This document shows positions 51,452 through 60,268 of a stretch of DNA of 64,000 nucleotides, piece after piece. Below the pieces are notes generated by a model that did not search any database, was not told where the DNA came from, and saw only the letters and a list, made by a program, of their open reading frames with translations. The DNA is taken from contig CAXXRM010000005.1 in NCBI GenBank assembly GCA_963663135.2, positions 186,001 through 250,000 of the forward strand, read 5' to 3'. The position numbers and the translations under genes were made by a program. Position 1 is the first letter of the stretch; the number at the start of each line of letters is the position of its first letter. This stretch comes from Io17-Chloro-G2 sp963663135. GTDB taxonomy: Bacteria; Chloroflexota; Dehalococcoidia; Lucifugimonadales; UBA3495.

Positions 51452-52135
51452 TCAGGGAGCGAAAAAGCGGAAAATCGCCGTGCGGTCATCGTGGCGAAAC
51501 CGCCTTCCCACCTGCTCCGGCACCCTTCCCGCCTCCAACCTGGTGTTGATGGCGCTATTCACCTTCTCGCGGGCCTCATCGGGTGAAGCGGAGGATCTGA
51601 CCAGATCGGCGAGTTCCTCGGTGTAGAGGTTGTCGCTGACGCCATCAGTCGCCAGGACCAGGCGGGTTCCCGGCTCGACAGCGAAGTCTACTCGCACCAG
51701 GTTGGAAAGGTCGGGGCCGGCGCCCACGGCCTTGGCAACCCCCACGTGGAGGAACCCGCCGATTCGACCGGTAATCTGCCGAACGGAATCGCCCTGAATC
51801 ACGTACACCGGGCTGTCGCCGGCGCTCAGGATGTGTATTTGACCGCCCAATCCCAGGGCTACGGAAGCGGTGGTGAGCAGGAAACGTCCTCCTCCCACCT
51901 CAAAAAACTCCTGGTTGATTTCCTCCAGGATAGCCGCCACGTCGTCGGGAGAGGTCGGAGTTGCGGAGGACAGCGCTTCGATCAGGGACTGGCTGGCTTC
52001 ACCCCCGCCGTGACCGGTGACGCCGTCCATCACGGCATCCAGAAAATCACCGCCACCCAGGTCCCTGACCAGGAATCCGTCCTCTCCGTGAGTGGAATTG
52101 TCCAAGAAATTTGCGACGTTGCTTGGCAGCATCAA
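51452..52135 (-). CDS. PP2C-type serine/threonine phosphatase
   Basis: 227 aa. HGEDGFLVRDLGGGDFLDAVMDGVTGHGGGEAS is the metal-binding D-G-x-x-G block; LSAGDSPVYVIQGDSV, LVLATDGVSDNL and RHDDRTAIF are the other PP2C motifs. It should remove phosphate from Ser/Thr proteins. A kinase-like protein is encoded two genes away (53389) on the same strand, so the pair may work together, although an SDR lies between. Confidence 0.85.
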   Translation of the reverse strand: MMLPSNVANFLDNSTHGEDGFLVRDLGGGDFLDAVMDGVTGHGGGEASQSLIEALSSATPTSPDDVAAILEEINQEFFEVGGGRFLLTTASVALGLGGQIHILSAGDSPVYVIQGDSVRQITGRIGGFLHVGVAKAVGAGPDLSNLVRVDFAVEPGTRLVLATDGVSDNLYTEELADLVRSSASPDEAREKVNSAINTRLEAGRVPEQVGRRFRHDDRTAIFRFFAP

Positions 52136-52242
52136 CTAGTCTCTCAAGACTTCTGAATTGGGCCCGTGGAATCAAGCACGCCGGCCTGTACCTGCCGCAG
52201 CGATACCAGGGACGCCCCGTATTTTGATTAGAATGGGTTTGA

Positions 52243-53121
52243 TCAGAACGGGAAGGTTTCCCCGCCGCCTACCGAGATGATCTCGCCGCTGATGTACCCC
52301 GCGTCGTCTGAGGCAGCAAAGGCGATGGCTGAGGCTACTTCCTCCACGTATGCTGTTCTGTGGAGCCCGAGCGATAGTGGTCGCTCCTCCCGGTTCCCCT
52401 CCGAGTCCACCGGCTGCTCGATAAGGGCTTCCTCAGGCACGTCGCTGAATTCCACGTGCTCCAGACGGTAGTTCCGGGGATAAACGGTCACCTTGCCCGA
52501 GTTGGCGGAAGGTGCAACGCAATTGATCCGGATGCCATATCGACCTACCTCTTTGGAAACCGAAGTGGTAAGGCCGATGATGCCCCCTTTGGAGAAAGCG
52601 TAAGGGACCCGGTTCAATCCGACCAGCGCATGGGTGGCGATGGTCACAATGTTGCCGCCGACGCCATCCTGGCTCTGGTTGTGTTGTTCAATCATGTGGG
52701 GCAGCACCGCGCGGGTGCACCACACCGTGGGCCATAGATTCTTGTTGACGGTTTCAACTATTTGCTCCGGGGTGTTGTACTGGAAGGGCGTGCTCCAGAC
52801 GGTACCGCCCACAATGATAATGAGGGAGTCGATTCGCCCGTAGGTCTCCTTGGTGAAGTCCATCAGGCTCTGACACCCTTCCCAGGAGCGGTAGTCGCCG
52901 GTGTGGACCGAGGCCTTCTCTCCTACACCCAGGACTTCATCCTGGGCTTTCTTGGCGATGTCTTCAGCCCAGTCGCCTATGACCATAGTGCCGCCTTCCG
53001 TTGCCAGGCGTCTCACCACGGCGAGACCAATGCCCTGCCCGGCCCCGGCTACAACACACACCTTGTTTTCGAACCGGCGCGCTCCCCGGGCCAGTGGGTC
53101 TAGCGCATTATTTGTAGTCAT
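52243..53121 (-). CDS. SDR family oxidoreductase
   Basis: 292 aa. NAD-binding VVAGAGQGIGLAVVRRLA, the central NAG-like block (IIIVGGTVWS), and YAFSKGG as the catalytic Y-x3-K; the C-terminus SGEIISVGGGETFPF is typical. The GG in place of NAG at the central block is less common. It uses NAD(P) on an alcohol or ketone substrate that is not known. A TTGACA-type promoter lies upstream (53275-53304). Confidence 0.9.
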   Translation of the reverse strand: MTTNNALDPLARGARRFENKVCVVAGAGQGIGLAVVRRLATEGGTMVIGDWAEDIAKKAQDEVLGVGEKASVHTGDYRSWEGCQSLMDFTKETYGRIDSLIIIVGGTVWSTPFQYNTPEQIVETVNKNLWPTVWCTRAVLPHMIEQHNQSQDGVGGNIVTIATHALVGLNRVPYAFSKGGIIGLTTSVSKEVGRYGIRINCVAPSANSGKVTVYPRNYRLEHVEFSDVPEEALIEQPVDSEGNREERPLSLGLHRTAYVEEVASAIAFAASDDAGYISGEIISVGGGETFPF

Positions 53122-53274
53122 GTTTTGCTCCTCCTGGGATTCGTATCGGCTTCACGCGTCTCTTGCTCTATGTTTGAAATGCCCCATGGCATGAGGTTCA
53201 CGACGTTTCCGCCTAGACTCACGGCCCGGGCTGTAGCCGCCCCCTGTTTATCTGACGACCATCGGAATGGCTGC

Positions 53275-53304
53275 AATTTACTCTGGCGTTTTGACGGCTG
53301 TCAA
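53275..53304 (-). promoter_or_regulatory. Promoter of the SDR gene
   Basis: On the minus strand TTGACA (53304-53299), 18-bp spacer, TAAATT (53280-53275, 4 of 6). The start would lie near 53268, about 145 nt before the ATG at 53121. Confidence 0.4.
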
Positions 53305-53388
53305 CCATGACTCGGAAGACTGAAATCGCCACATTGACGACACCGCGGGCCGGTCACTGAGTCGCCGTCGAAATCCCCGGCTTTGGGG

Positions 53389-54471
53389 TCACTGGCCGAA
53401 TGCCGCAAGCTCAATGTCGGCGTCGAACAAAAACCGCTTCCAGTAGTCTGCCCGCAGCCAACCCAAAGCCTCGGTCCAAGCTTGCTCAGTCTGGTCCCGA
53501 TTTGAGAGGGCGCGGTTGCGCCCAGCCACCGCTTCGAGGTAGGCGTTCAGGTCATCTCGAAAGCTCCCTAGGCTCGCGTAAGCCCGGTTCTTGACCTTGC
53601 CGATTACCTTCATCGCCGCAGCCAGGCAACGGTCGTCTGCGCCGGTCCTGAAATATTGCTCCAACTCGTCCAATTCCTGGTCAAAGCGGACCACCGGCCT
53701 CAAACCGTGCGGGTCTTTGTATCCCGCAGCTTCTGCCGGTGGCTCCTCGAGTGTGGCGTAGAACTTCAGCATTTCCAGGCAGAAATCGTGTAGGTCATGG
53801 GGAACGGACCCAGGGCGCTGCCGTTCCTGGTTCGGTGTTTCCAAGGGCTCCAAAGCGCCGCAGTCGATAATGGTAATTCGCTGGGTCGCCGGTTGGTAGA
53901 AAATGTTCTGAGGACGGAGGTCCAACAGCAAATAACCGGCCTCAAAGAACCCTTGCTGTACGTCTAATAGTTGTCGCTGTATCGGGAAATATTCCGGGTC
54001 GCCGCCGGCCTGGTCGCGGTCGGCTTGGTCGCCGTTGACGTCGTCGGATGGTTTGGGATGCACCAGCGGGTGCAGCGCGAACAGGTTCTGCCCCACGCCC
54101 ACGGGAACGCCGGTAATGCGGGCCATGTGGTCCCCCAACAGGGGAATGCCCTTGGCCCGATGCTCCACGGTTACGCGGTATTCAACTCCCAGACCGTCGC
54201 CGAAAAACTCGTCGTGGGCCTCAATTTCAGTGTATCCGAGGATGGGCGACACGCCGGGCAGTGGCCGGCCCACGTCCCGCCAAGCCTGAATCATCCGGTC
54301 GGTTCGGGCTTCGGTACTGAGGTGCTGTTTGAGCTTGATCATCTGGGGAGCGGGGCGCTTCACCACGACCGTGGCCCCGGTTTCCAAGTCCAGGGCAGTC
54401 CTGACCTCGTAGTCGGCTCCGGTGCCGATCCTGGCTCCTGCCTGGTATCGGGCCAGACTTATAAGTTCCAT
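53389..54471 (-). CDS. Protein-kinase-like fold protein
   Basis: 360 aa from the ATG at 54471 (MELISLARYQAGARIGTGADYEVRTALDLETGATVVVKRPAPQ), preceded by AGGAG. GTGADYEV resembles the glycine loop, VVVKRP the ATP-binding lysine, LLLDLRPQNIF the catalytic D-x-R-x-x-N loop and IIDCGALEP the DFG-like metal site. A small kinase acting on protein or a small molecule is likely. A PP2C gene lies downstream on the same strand. The best-fitting kinase subfamily is unclear. Confidence 0.72.
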   Translation of the reverse strand: MELISLARYQAGARIGTGADYEVRTALDLETGATVVVKRPAPQMIKLKQHLSTEARTDRMIQAWRDVGRPLPGVSPILGYTEIEAHDEFFGDGLGVEYRVTVEHRAKGIPLLGDHMARITGVPVGVGQNLFALHPLVHPKPSDDVNGDQADRDQAGGDPEYFPIQRQLLDVQQGFFEAGYLLLDLRPQNIFYQPATQRITIIDCGALEPLETPNQERQRPGSVPHDLHDFCLEMLKFYATLEEPPAEAAGYKDPHGLRPVVRFDQELDELEQYFRTGADDRCLAAAMKVIGKVKNRAYASLGSFRDDLNAYLEAVAGRNRALSNRDQTEQAWTEALGWLRADYWKRFLFDADIELAAFGQ

Positions 54472-54751
54472 TCCGGTTGACTCCTGGCTGTGCGAGAACA
54501 GAAGCGGTTGCTCGAGCGAGTCAAGCTTGGCCGTGGGCAGAGTATAGCATGGCCCGGTCGGGGACCGGGGGATCACCCGCCCAGAGAGGTCGTTGCCAGG
54601 CAATCCGGTGTTTGTGCTGCTTGGCGGATGTTAGCCCGGTGTTCGCCCGGTGCTTGCGGTTGTCGCTGGTCGCCCGTCCGGCGGGCGCGTCGGGTGCTAT
54701 CATTCAGGGAGACTACCAGGGAGACTACGCTGAAGCCCGGAGGATGATGTT

Positions 54752-55063
54752 ATGGCCGGATACATTTACTTGGTACAGATGGACGTGCCCGAGGAATTGG
54801 AGGACGACTTCAACCGGATATACGATACACAGCACGTTCCGAACATCCTCAACGCGCCCGGAGTTCTATCCTGTAATCGGTACCGGTTGGAAACCACCGA
54901 CGCGCCCGGCGTAGCCCGGTACGCCGCGGTCTATGGGATAGAGTCGCCGGACATACCCCAAAGCGACGGCTGGAAGGCGGAATCCGAAAAAGGGGACTGG
55001 CCCGCCCTGATCCGTCCCCACACAACCAACCGTTCCCACCACATCTTCGAGCACATTTCCTGA
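54752..55063 (+). CDS. Small dimeric alpha/beta-barrel family protein
   Basis: 103 aa with GGAGG 8 nt before the ATG. GYIYLVQMDVPEELEDDFNRIYDTQHVPNILNAPGVLSCNRYRLE follows the pattern of small EthD/DUF4286-like ferredoxin-fold dimers. The function is not known; members of this fold act as isomerases or in degradation of small ligands. Upstream a GGAGACTAC motif is present twice (54708-54716, 54720-54728). It is divergent from the kinase-like gene. Confidence 0.75.
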   Translation: MAGYIYLVQMDVPEELEDDFNRIYDTQHVPNILNAPGVLSCNRYRLETTDAPGVARYAAVYGIESPDIPQSDGWKAESEKGDWPALIRPHTTNRSHHIFEHIS

Positions 55064-55181
55064 ACGTTGGCGCTGCGAAGGCGTACGGCCAGGGTTCCGC
55101 AGGGGTTCGAGGGAATAAACCAGAGGTGGCCATTTGCGGCGCCGGGGCGTTTCGCTTGAGGGGGTTTGCTCATGGAGGCGG

Positions 55182-55415
55182 TTAACCGGCAGTGACGCAG
55201 GTGATCGTACGCATCACACCGGGTATTGCCTGGACCCTTCCGGTTACCAGGTCGGCCACCGCTCCCATGTGCTCGGATTCTATGAGGGCGATGACGTCGT
55301 ACGGGCCGGTAATTGCATCGGCAAACTGGACGTCCTCAATCGTACGCAGTTGAATGACCACCTCTCTCACTTTGCCCACCCTAGTTTCTATAAGTATGAA
55401 CGCTGAAGTGGCCAC
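55182..55415 (-). CDS. Lrp/AsnC ligand-binding (RAM) domain protein
   Basis: 77 aa. SAFILIETRVGKVREVVIQLRTIEDVQFADAITGPYDVIALIESEHMGAVADLVTGRVQAIPGVMRTITCV is a stand-alone RAM/Lrp-type effector domain without the DNA-binding HTH. Such proteins sense amino acids or form oligomers with full-length Lrp proteins. No HTH partner is adjacent. No operon neighbour is close. Confidence 0.88.
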   Translation of the reverse strand: MATSAFILIETRVGKVREVVIQLRTIEDVQFADAITGPYDVIALIESEHMGAVADLVTGRVQAIPGVMRTITCVTAG

Positions 55416-55543
55416 AACGTACTCCTACGCCCGGGCGATTCATGTGCAGTGGTTGGTCTTTAGCGCCCCTCTTGCGCCGGGTAAGGGGGGCATCAAGGAG
55501 TCGCCGGCGGGTGCGCCGCCCCTTGGGTTCGGGAGCTAACCGG

Positions 55544-55930
55544 TTAACTGGGAATGCAAGCCGTGGTGGTGACTTCCACCAGGTTGTTCTCTGCGCCAAA
55601 GGCGACGATCAACGCAGTGCGAGCGGGCCGGTCGGCAGTAAAGAATTCGCCGTATACTTCGTTGAACCCTTCCAGATCCTCTCGCCGGGTTACGTAGCAG
55701 GTGTTGGTCAAAACGTTGTCCAGACTGGACCCGGCGGATTCCAAAATCATCTTGATCCTCTGAAGCGCAAACCGGGTCTGCTCCCGGATGTCCTTGCCGA
55801 CTTCCCCGGACACGGGATCGCGCCCGGTGCACCCCTGAACAAAGACCAGGTCGCCGAACCTGGTTGCCTGGGAAAGCAGTCCTCGCCCCGGCCCCAACGC
55901 GTCACAGGTGATAATCTCTTTCTTAGGCAT
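55544..55930 (-). CDS. RidA family protein (Rid/YjgF-like)
   Basis: 128 aa from the ATG at 55930. GLLSQATRFGDLVFVQGCTGRDPVSGEVGKDIREQTRFALQRIKMILESAGSSLDNVLTNTCYVTRREDLEGFNEVYGEFFTADRPARTALIV is the Rid fold; the Arg of RPARTA is the conserved one that binds the substrate carboxylate. Classical RidA removes reactive enamine/imine intermediates. This copy belongs to the wider family and its substrate is not certain. Confidence 0.9.
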   Translation of the reverse strand: MPKKEIITCDALGPGRGLLSQATRFGDLVFVQGCTGRDPVSGEVGKDIREQTRFALQRIKMILESAGSSLDNVLTNTCYVTRREDLEGFNEVYGEFFTADRPARTALIVAFGAENNLVEVTTTACIPS

Positions 55931-56286
55931 CAAAGACCCACCTTACAGTAATTTTCAAGCGCCCACCCATCCCGTGGGAAATGACCTAAAGCCCGCAAAG
56001 GGTGAAACAGTCCCATTATATTGGGAGCGCATAAGGTGTCAAACCGGAGCCCGACCAGATAGGGGCAGTGAATTTCAAACCTTTGGTGTAGCCTCTTCCG
56101 CGCCCCGTTCCCCACATAGCGAAGTAGTGTGACGTTGGGTGAAACCGGCGAGTCTTGCGAAGTGTTGGTGGGTGCGGCTAAAATGACGCCTGCGGGACGG
56201 TCCCGTTTTGGCGTAACGTTCAACCGGGGGCCGGCCGGGGTTTCTTCCCAGACCGGCTCCTGTCATAGACAGGAGGGCTGCACTCC
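55931..56286. other. Intergenic region upstream of the EF-G-like gene
   Basis: 356 bases between divergent genes. GGGACGGTCCC (56195-56205) is palindromic, with GACGCC before and GGCGT after it, so a hairpin may form in the leader. No gene or repeat otherwise recognised. Confidence 0.35.
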
Positions 56287-58323
56287 ATGGCCAATTCCGC
56301 CGCGCAAAACCTTCGAAATTTGGCGTTGCTCTCGCATAGTGGCGCCGGCAAGACTTCCCTGGTAGAGATTCTGCTATTCAACGCCCAAGCCACCACCCGG
56401 ATCGGCAGGGTGGAAGATGGCAACACCGTGTCTGATTACGAGCCCGAGGAAGTGAAGCGGGCTGGCAGTATCCAGACCACGTTGATTTCCTTTGCCAAGG
56501 GCCAGCATAAGTTCAACTTCCTGGACACACCGGGGTACGACGACTTTCAAGGCGAGGTTGGCAGCGCTTTGAGAGTGGTGGAGGGCGCGGCCATTCTGTT
56601 GACGGCGCAGTCTGGCGTCGATGTGGGCACCGAACGGTCCTGGGAAATGTGTCAGTCCGCCGGTCTTCCCCGGGTCCTCGTGGTCAACAAGATGGACCGG
56701 GAAAACGCCAACTTCGCCCGCTGCGTTACCGATATTCAGGGCGCCTTTGGCAACCACTGCGTGCCGTTCCAGATTCCCATCGGCGACGCTCAGGATTTCA
56801 CCGGGGTCGTCAGCGTGGTCCATCCGCCCGCCGATCCGCCCGCCGAGGTGGCGGCGCAGTTGGAAGCAGCCCGGGAGCGGCTCATCGAGGCCGCCGCAGA
56901 AAGCGATGACGTACTGGCGGACAAGTACCTCGAAGGGGAAACCCTGACCGATGATGAAATCCTGGACGGCATCCGCAAGGTCGTACTGACGGGAGAGTTG
57001 GTGCCCATACTGGCCACGTCGGCCACGGCAAACCTGGGAGTCGACGAATTTCTGGAGATGGTCCAGGAGTTTTTGCCGTCTCCCAATGATGCGGAACTCC
57101 CCGTGGCCGTTGGCGCCGGAGACCTGGCCTGCAACTCCGACGCCTCCCTGGCGGCATTGGTGTTCAAGACTACCGCCGACCCCTTTGTGGGTAAACTTTC
57201 CATATTCCGAGTGTACCAAGGAACGATAAAGAGCAACTCGGAGGTGTGGAACGGCGCGCGGGAACAGTCGGAACGCATCGGCCAACTGTATCTCCCCAGG
57301 GGCAAGTCGCAAGAGAACGTGGCCGAAATCACCGCCGGCGATATGGGCGCGATTGGCAAACTTTCCGTGACTGTCACCGGGGACACTCTCTGTGCCCGGG
57401 AAAACCCGATAACTTTCGCACGCATTGAGTTTCCGGAGGGGTATTACAGCGTTGCGATCACCCCGGCCACCAAGACCGACCTGGACAAAATGTCCTCGTC
57501 ATTGAGCCGGATCGTGGAAGAAGACCCCACTTTGAAGTTCTCTCGCGACGCCCGCACCGGAGAGAGTTTGCTCACCGGATTAGGAGAGGCGCAGATTGAC
57601 GTTGCGCTGGACCGCATCCGCCGAAAGTTTGGCGCAGATCTCAAATCAAAGCTGCCCCGTGTCGCCTACCGGGAGACCATTACCCAGGTGACCAAGGCTG
57701 AATACCGGCACAAAAAGCAGACCGGCGGCCACGGCCAGTACGGGCACGTCCTGTTGCGTCTGGAGCCCAGAGAACGCGACCAGGGATTCGAATTTGGTAC
57801 CGAAGTCGTTGGCGGGTCTGTCCCACGAGAGTACATCCCAGCGGTGGAAAAGGGACTGCTTAAAGGACTGGATGAAGGGGTCCTTGCCGGGTTCCCGATC
57901 GTCGATTTTAAAGCGGTCCTCTACGACGGCAGCTATCACGACGTGGACTCTTCAGGCATGTCCTTTGAGATCGCCAGCAGCATGGCCCTGCGGGCCGGCC
58001 TTTCCGACGCCAATCCCATTCTCCTGGAACCCATCATGAAGTTGAACGTCACGGTGCCGGACAACTACACCGGTGAGGTGATGAGCGACCTCAACACCAA
58101 GCGGGGCCGCATCGTGGGCATGACCCCCGGCGGCAACTCAACGTTGATCGAAGCCCAAGTACCCTTGGCCGAGGTCCAGCGCTACGCCCAGGACCTCCGG
58201 TCGGTGACCCAAGGACGGGGAAGCTACCGGTTGGAATTTGATCACTACGACCCGGTGCCCACCAACCTGGAACCCAAGGTCATCGAAGAAGCCAAGCGTG
58301 CCCGGGAGCAGGAAAGGGTGTAG
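56287..58323 (+). CDS. Elongation factor G-like translational GTPase (EF-G2 type)
   Basis: 678 aa; AGGAGG lies upstream of the ATG. The GTPase P-loop is SHSGAGKTSL rather than the AHVDHGKTT of canonical EF-G, as in the EF-G2-like branch. DTPGYDDF (G3) and VNKMDRENANF (G4) are intact, followed by the domain II-V pattern, ending with VTQGRGSYRLEFDHYDPVP. Members of this branch bind ribosomes and GTP, but their in vivo role is not settled; it could act under stress. A bidirectional terminator follows. Confidence 0.93.
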   Translation: MANSAAQNLRNLALLSHSGAGKTSLVEILLFNAQATTRIGRVEDGNTVSDYEPEEVKRAGSIQTTLISFAKGQHKFNFLDTPGYDDFQGEVGSALRVVEGAAILLTAQSGVDVGTERSWEMCQSAGLPRVLVVNKMDRENANFARCVTDIQGAFGNHCVPFQIPIGDAQDFTGVVSVVHPPADPPAEVAAQLEAARERLIEAAAESDDVLADKYLEGETLTDDEILDGIRKVVLTGELVPILATSATANLGVDEFLEMVQEFLPSPNDAELPVAVGAGDLACNSDASLAALVFKTTADPFVGKLSIFRVYQGTIKSNSEVWNGAREQSERIGQLYLPRGKSQENVAEITAGDMGAIGKLSVTVTGDTLCARENPITFARIEFPEGYYSVAITPATKTDLDKMSSSLSRIVEEDPTLKFSRDARTGESLLTGLGEAQIDVALDRIRRKFGADLKSKLPRVAYRETITQVTKAEYRHKKQTGGHGQYGHVLLRLEPRERDQGFEFGTEVVGGSVPREYIPAVEKGLLKGLDEGVLAGFPIVDFKAVLYDGSYHDVDSSGMSFEIASSMALRAGLSDANPILLEPIMKLNVTVPDNYTGEVMSDLNTKRGRIVGMTPGGNSTLIEAQVPLAEVQRYAQDLRSVTQGRGSYRLEFDHYDPVPTNLEPKVIEEAKRAREQERV

Positions 58324-58363
58324 CGGGACCGCCGGTTGGCGAATGGTTATTTCGAATCAAAAA

Positions 58364-58389
58364 GAAGGCCCCGGTTATCCGGGGCCTTC
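58364..58389. terminator. Bidirectional intrinsic terminator
   Basis: GAAGGCCCCGG (58364-58374) and CCGGGGCCTTC (58379-58389) form a perfect 11-bp stem with a TTAT loop, flanked by an A-rich left side. It lies between the convergent EF-G-like gene (58323) and mutase gene (58414). Confidence 0.85.
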
Positions 58390-58413
58390 CGCTTGTTTGG
58401 TTAAAACGCCCGT

Positions 58414-60078
58414 CTAGAATCCCCAGCTTGGCGTGTATTCGCCAAACACTTCTCGGAAGACTCCCATCATTTCTCCCAGGGTGGCATAGGACTTTACCGC
58501 TTCCAACAGGGGAGGCATGAGGTTGTCGTTCGATTTAGCGGACTGGCGCAATGCCCTCAGTTTTTCGCTGACTTCCCGGTTGTCACGCCGGCGGCGCAGA
58601 GACTGCAAGTTGTCGATTTGCTGCTTTTCCCCTTCCTCGTCCACCTTTAGCAAGGTAATAGCCAGGGATTCTTCGATCTGATGCGCGTTGACGCCTACCG
58701 TAAGTCGATCCCCGCGGTCCTCTTCTACCTGGTAGAGGTACGCCGCCTCGGCGATGGCGTTTTGGAAGAATCCGGATTCCAGCGCGGGAATCACGCCTCC
58801 TATGTCCTCGATGCGGCGGAAATAGTCGTAGGCCCCGGCCTCCACCTGGTTGGTCAGGCTTTCCAGGAAGTAGCTGCCGCCAAGGGGGTCCACCGTGTCA
58901 GTCACCCCGGTCTCGTGGGCAATGATCTGCTGGGTCCGCAGCGCCTGCAGGGCAGCTTCCTCTGAAGGCAGCGCCCAGGCCTCGTCCTTCCCGTTGGTAT
59001 GCAGCGATTGGCAGCCACCGAGAACCGCCGCCAGAGCCTGCAGCGATACCCTGGCCACGTTGTTCTCCGGCTGCTGGGCCGTTAACGTCGCTCCGGAAGT
59101 TTGGGCGTGAAAACGCAGTGTGCTGGACCGGGGGTCTTTGACGTGGAAAGTCTCGGTCATTTCCCTTGCCCAGATGCGGCGGGCCGCCCGGAACTTGGCC
59201 ACCTCTTCAAAGAAATTGTTGTGGACGTTGAAAAAGAAGCTGAATCGCGGCGCGAATCGGTCCACCGCCAGCCCCCGGGCCTGGCAATGCCTGACGTATT
59301 CAAAACCGTCGGCAAGGGTGAAGGCAAGCTCCTGCACCGCGTTGGAACCGGCCTCCCGGATGTGATAACCGCTGATGCTTATGGGGTTCCACCGCGGTGT
59401 GTGGTCGGCGGCAAACTCCACCGTGTCCACCACCAGCCGCATGGACGGCGCCGGCGGGAAAATGTACTCGTTCTGGGCGATGTACTCTTTCAGGATGTCG
59501 TTTTGCAGGGTGCCGCCCAGCCGGTCCAACGGCACGCCCTGTTTTTCCGCCACGGCCAGGTACATGGCCCAGATGATGGCTGCCGGGCTGTTGATGGTCA
59601 TGGACGTGGTTACCCGGTCCAGGGGGAGGCCGTCGAAAAGGGTTTCCATGTCGGCCAACGACGAAACCGCCACTCCGCATTTGCCAAACTCGCCCTTCGC
59701 CTTTGGGTCGTCGGTGTCGTAGCCGTACAGCGTGGGCATGTCAAAGGCAACACTGAGGCCGGTCTGCCCGCTGTCCAACAGGAACTTGAACCGCGCATTG
59801 GTTTCCTGTGGTAGGCCGAAACCGGCGAACATGCGCATGGTCCAAAGCCTTTCCCGGTAACCCGTTGCATGAATACCCCGCAGGTAGGGGTATTCTCCCG
59901 GCAGACCGGAGTCATGCGGGGAGGTCGCCCCCGCCAGGTCGTCTGGGGTGTAAACTGGGCCCACGGGGATCTGTGAAGGCGTGGCGAAATGTTCGCGTCG
60001 CTGGGGGCGGGAGGCTGTACTTTCCGGCCGCGCGGCGTCCTCTTTCCGGGGTTGCTCCTGTTTATCGGACAGTGACAA
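58414..60078 (-). CDS. Methylmalonyl-CoA mutase, large (substrate-binding) subunit
   Basis: 554 aa, the length of the separate catalytic subunit without the B12-binding domain. PYLRGIHATGYRERLWTMRMFAGFGLPQETNARFKFLLDSGQTGLSVAFDMPTLYGYDTD, SISGYHIREAGSNAVQELAFTLADG and LRFHAQTSGATLTAQQPENNVARV are the family's blocks. With AdoCbl and the small subunit it interconverts methylmalonyl-CoA and succinyl-CoA; a related acyl-CoA mutase cannot be excluded. The small subunit is not in the window. The need for AdoCbl fits the cobalamin operon at 17.8-25.5 kb. Confidence 0.93.
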   Translation of the reverse strand: MSLSDKQEQPRKEDAARPESTASRPQRREHFATPSQIPVGPVYTPDDLAGATSPHDSGLPGEYPYLRGIHATGYRERLWTMRMFAGFGLPQETNARFKFLLDSGQTGLSVAFDMPTLYGYDTDDPKAKGEFGKCGVAVSSLADMETLFDGLPLDRVTTSMTINSPAAIIWAMYLAVAEKQGVPLDRLGGTLQNDILKEYIAQNEYIFPPAPSMRLVVDTVEFAADHTPRWNPISISGYHIREAGSNAVQELAFTLADGFEYVRHCQARGLAVDRFAPRFSFFFNVHNNFFEEVAKFRAARRIWAREMTETFHVKDPRSSTLRFHAQTSGATLTAQQPENNVARVSLQALAAVLGGCQSLHTNGKDEAWALPSEEAALQALRTQQIIAHETGVTDTVDPLGGSYFLESLTNQVEAGAYDYFRRIEDIGGVIPALESGFFQNAIAEAAYLYQVEEDRGDRLTVGVNAHQIEESLAITLLKVDEEGEKQQIDNLQSLRRRRDNREVSEKLRALRQSAKSNDNLMPPLLEAVKSYATLGEMMGVFREVFGEYTPSWGF

Positions 60079-60268
60079 CGCGGCCTCCCATGGGTGTCCC
60101 GGGTCTGCTGCTGCTTAAATACTATGTTAAAACGGTGTCAAAACGTTGGCTGCAATCTGGATGACTGGAGCCAAGGTCCGACTGCCAGTGTAATTAGGCT
60201 GAGAAAGGGGTGTCAACGCCGCCGAGAACCTGGGCCATTGCACCCGGACGATGACCGGCGCCGGGAGT

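Noticed and set aside
56374..57312. 312-aa minus-strand ORF
   Set aside because: Antisense shadow of the EF-G-like gene; no recognisable domain.
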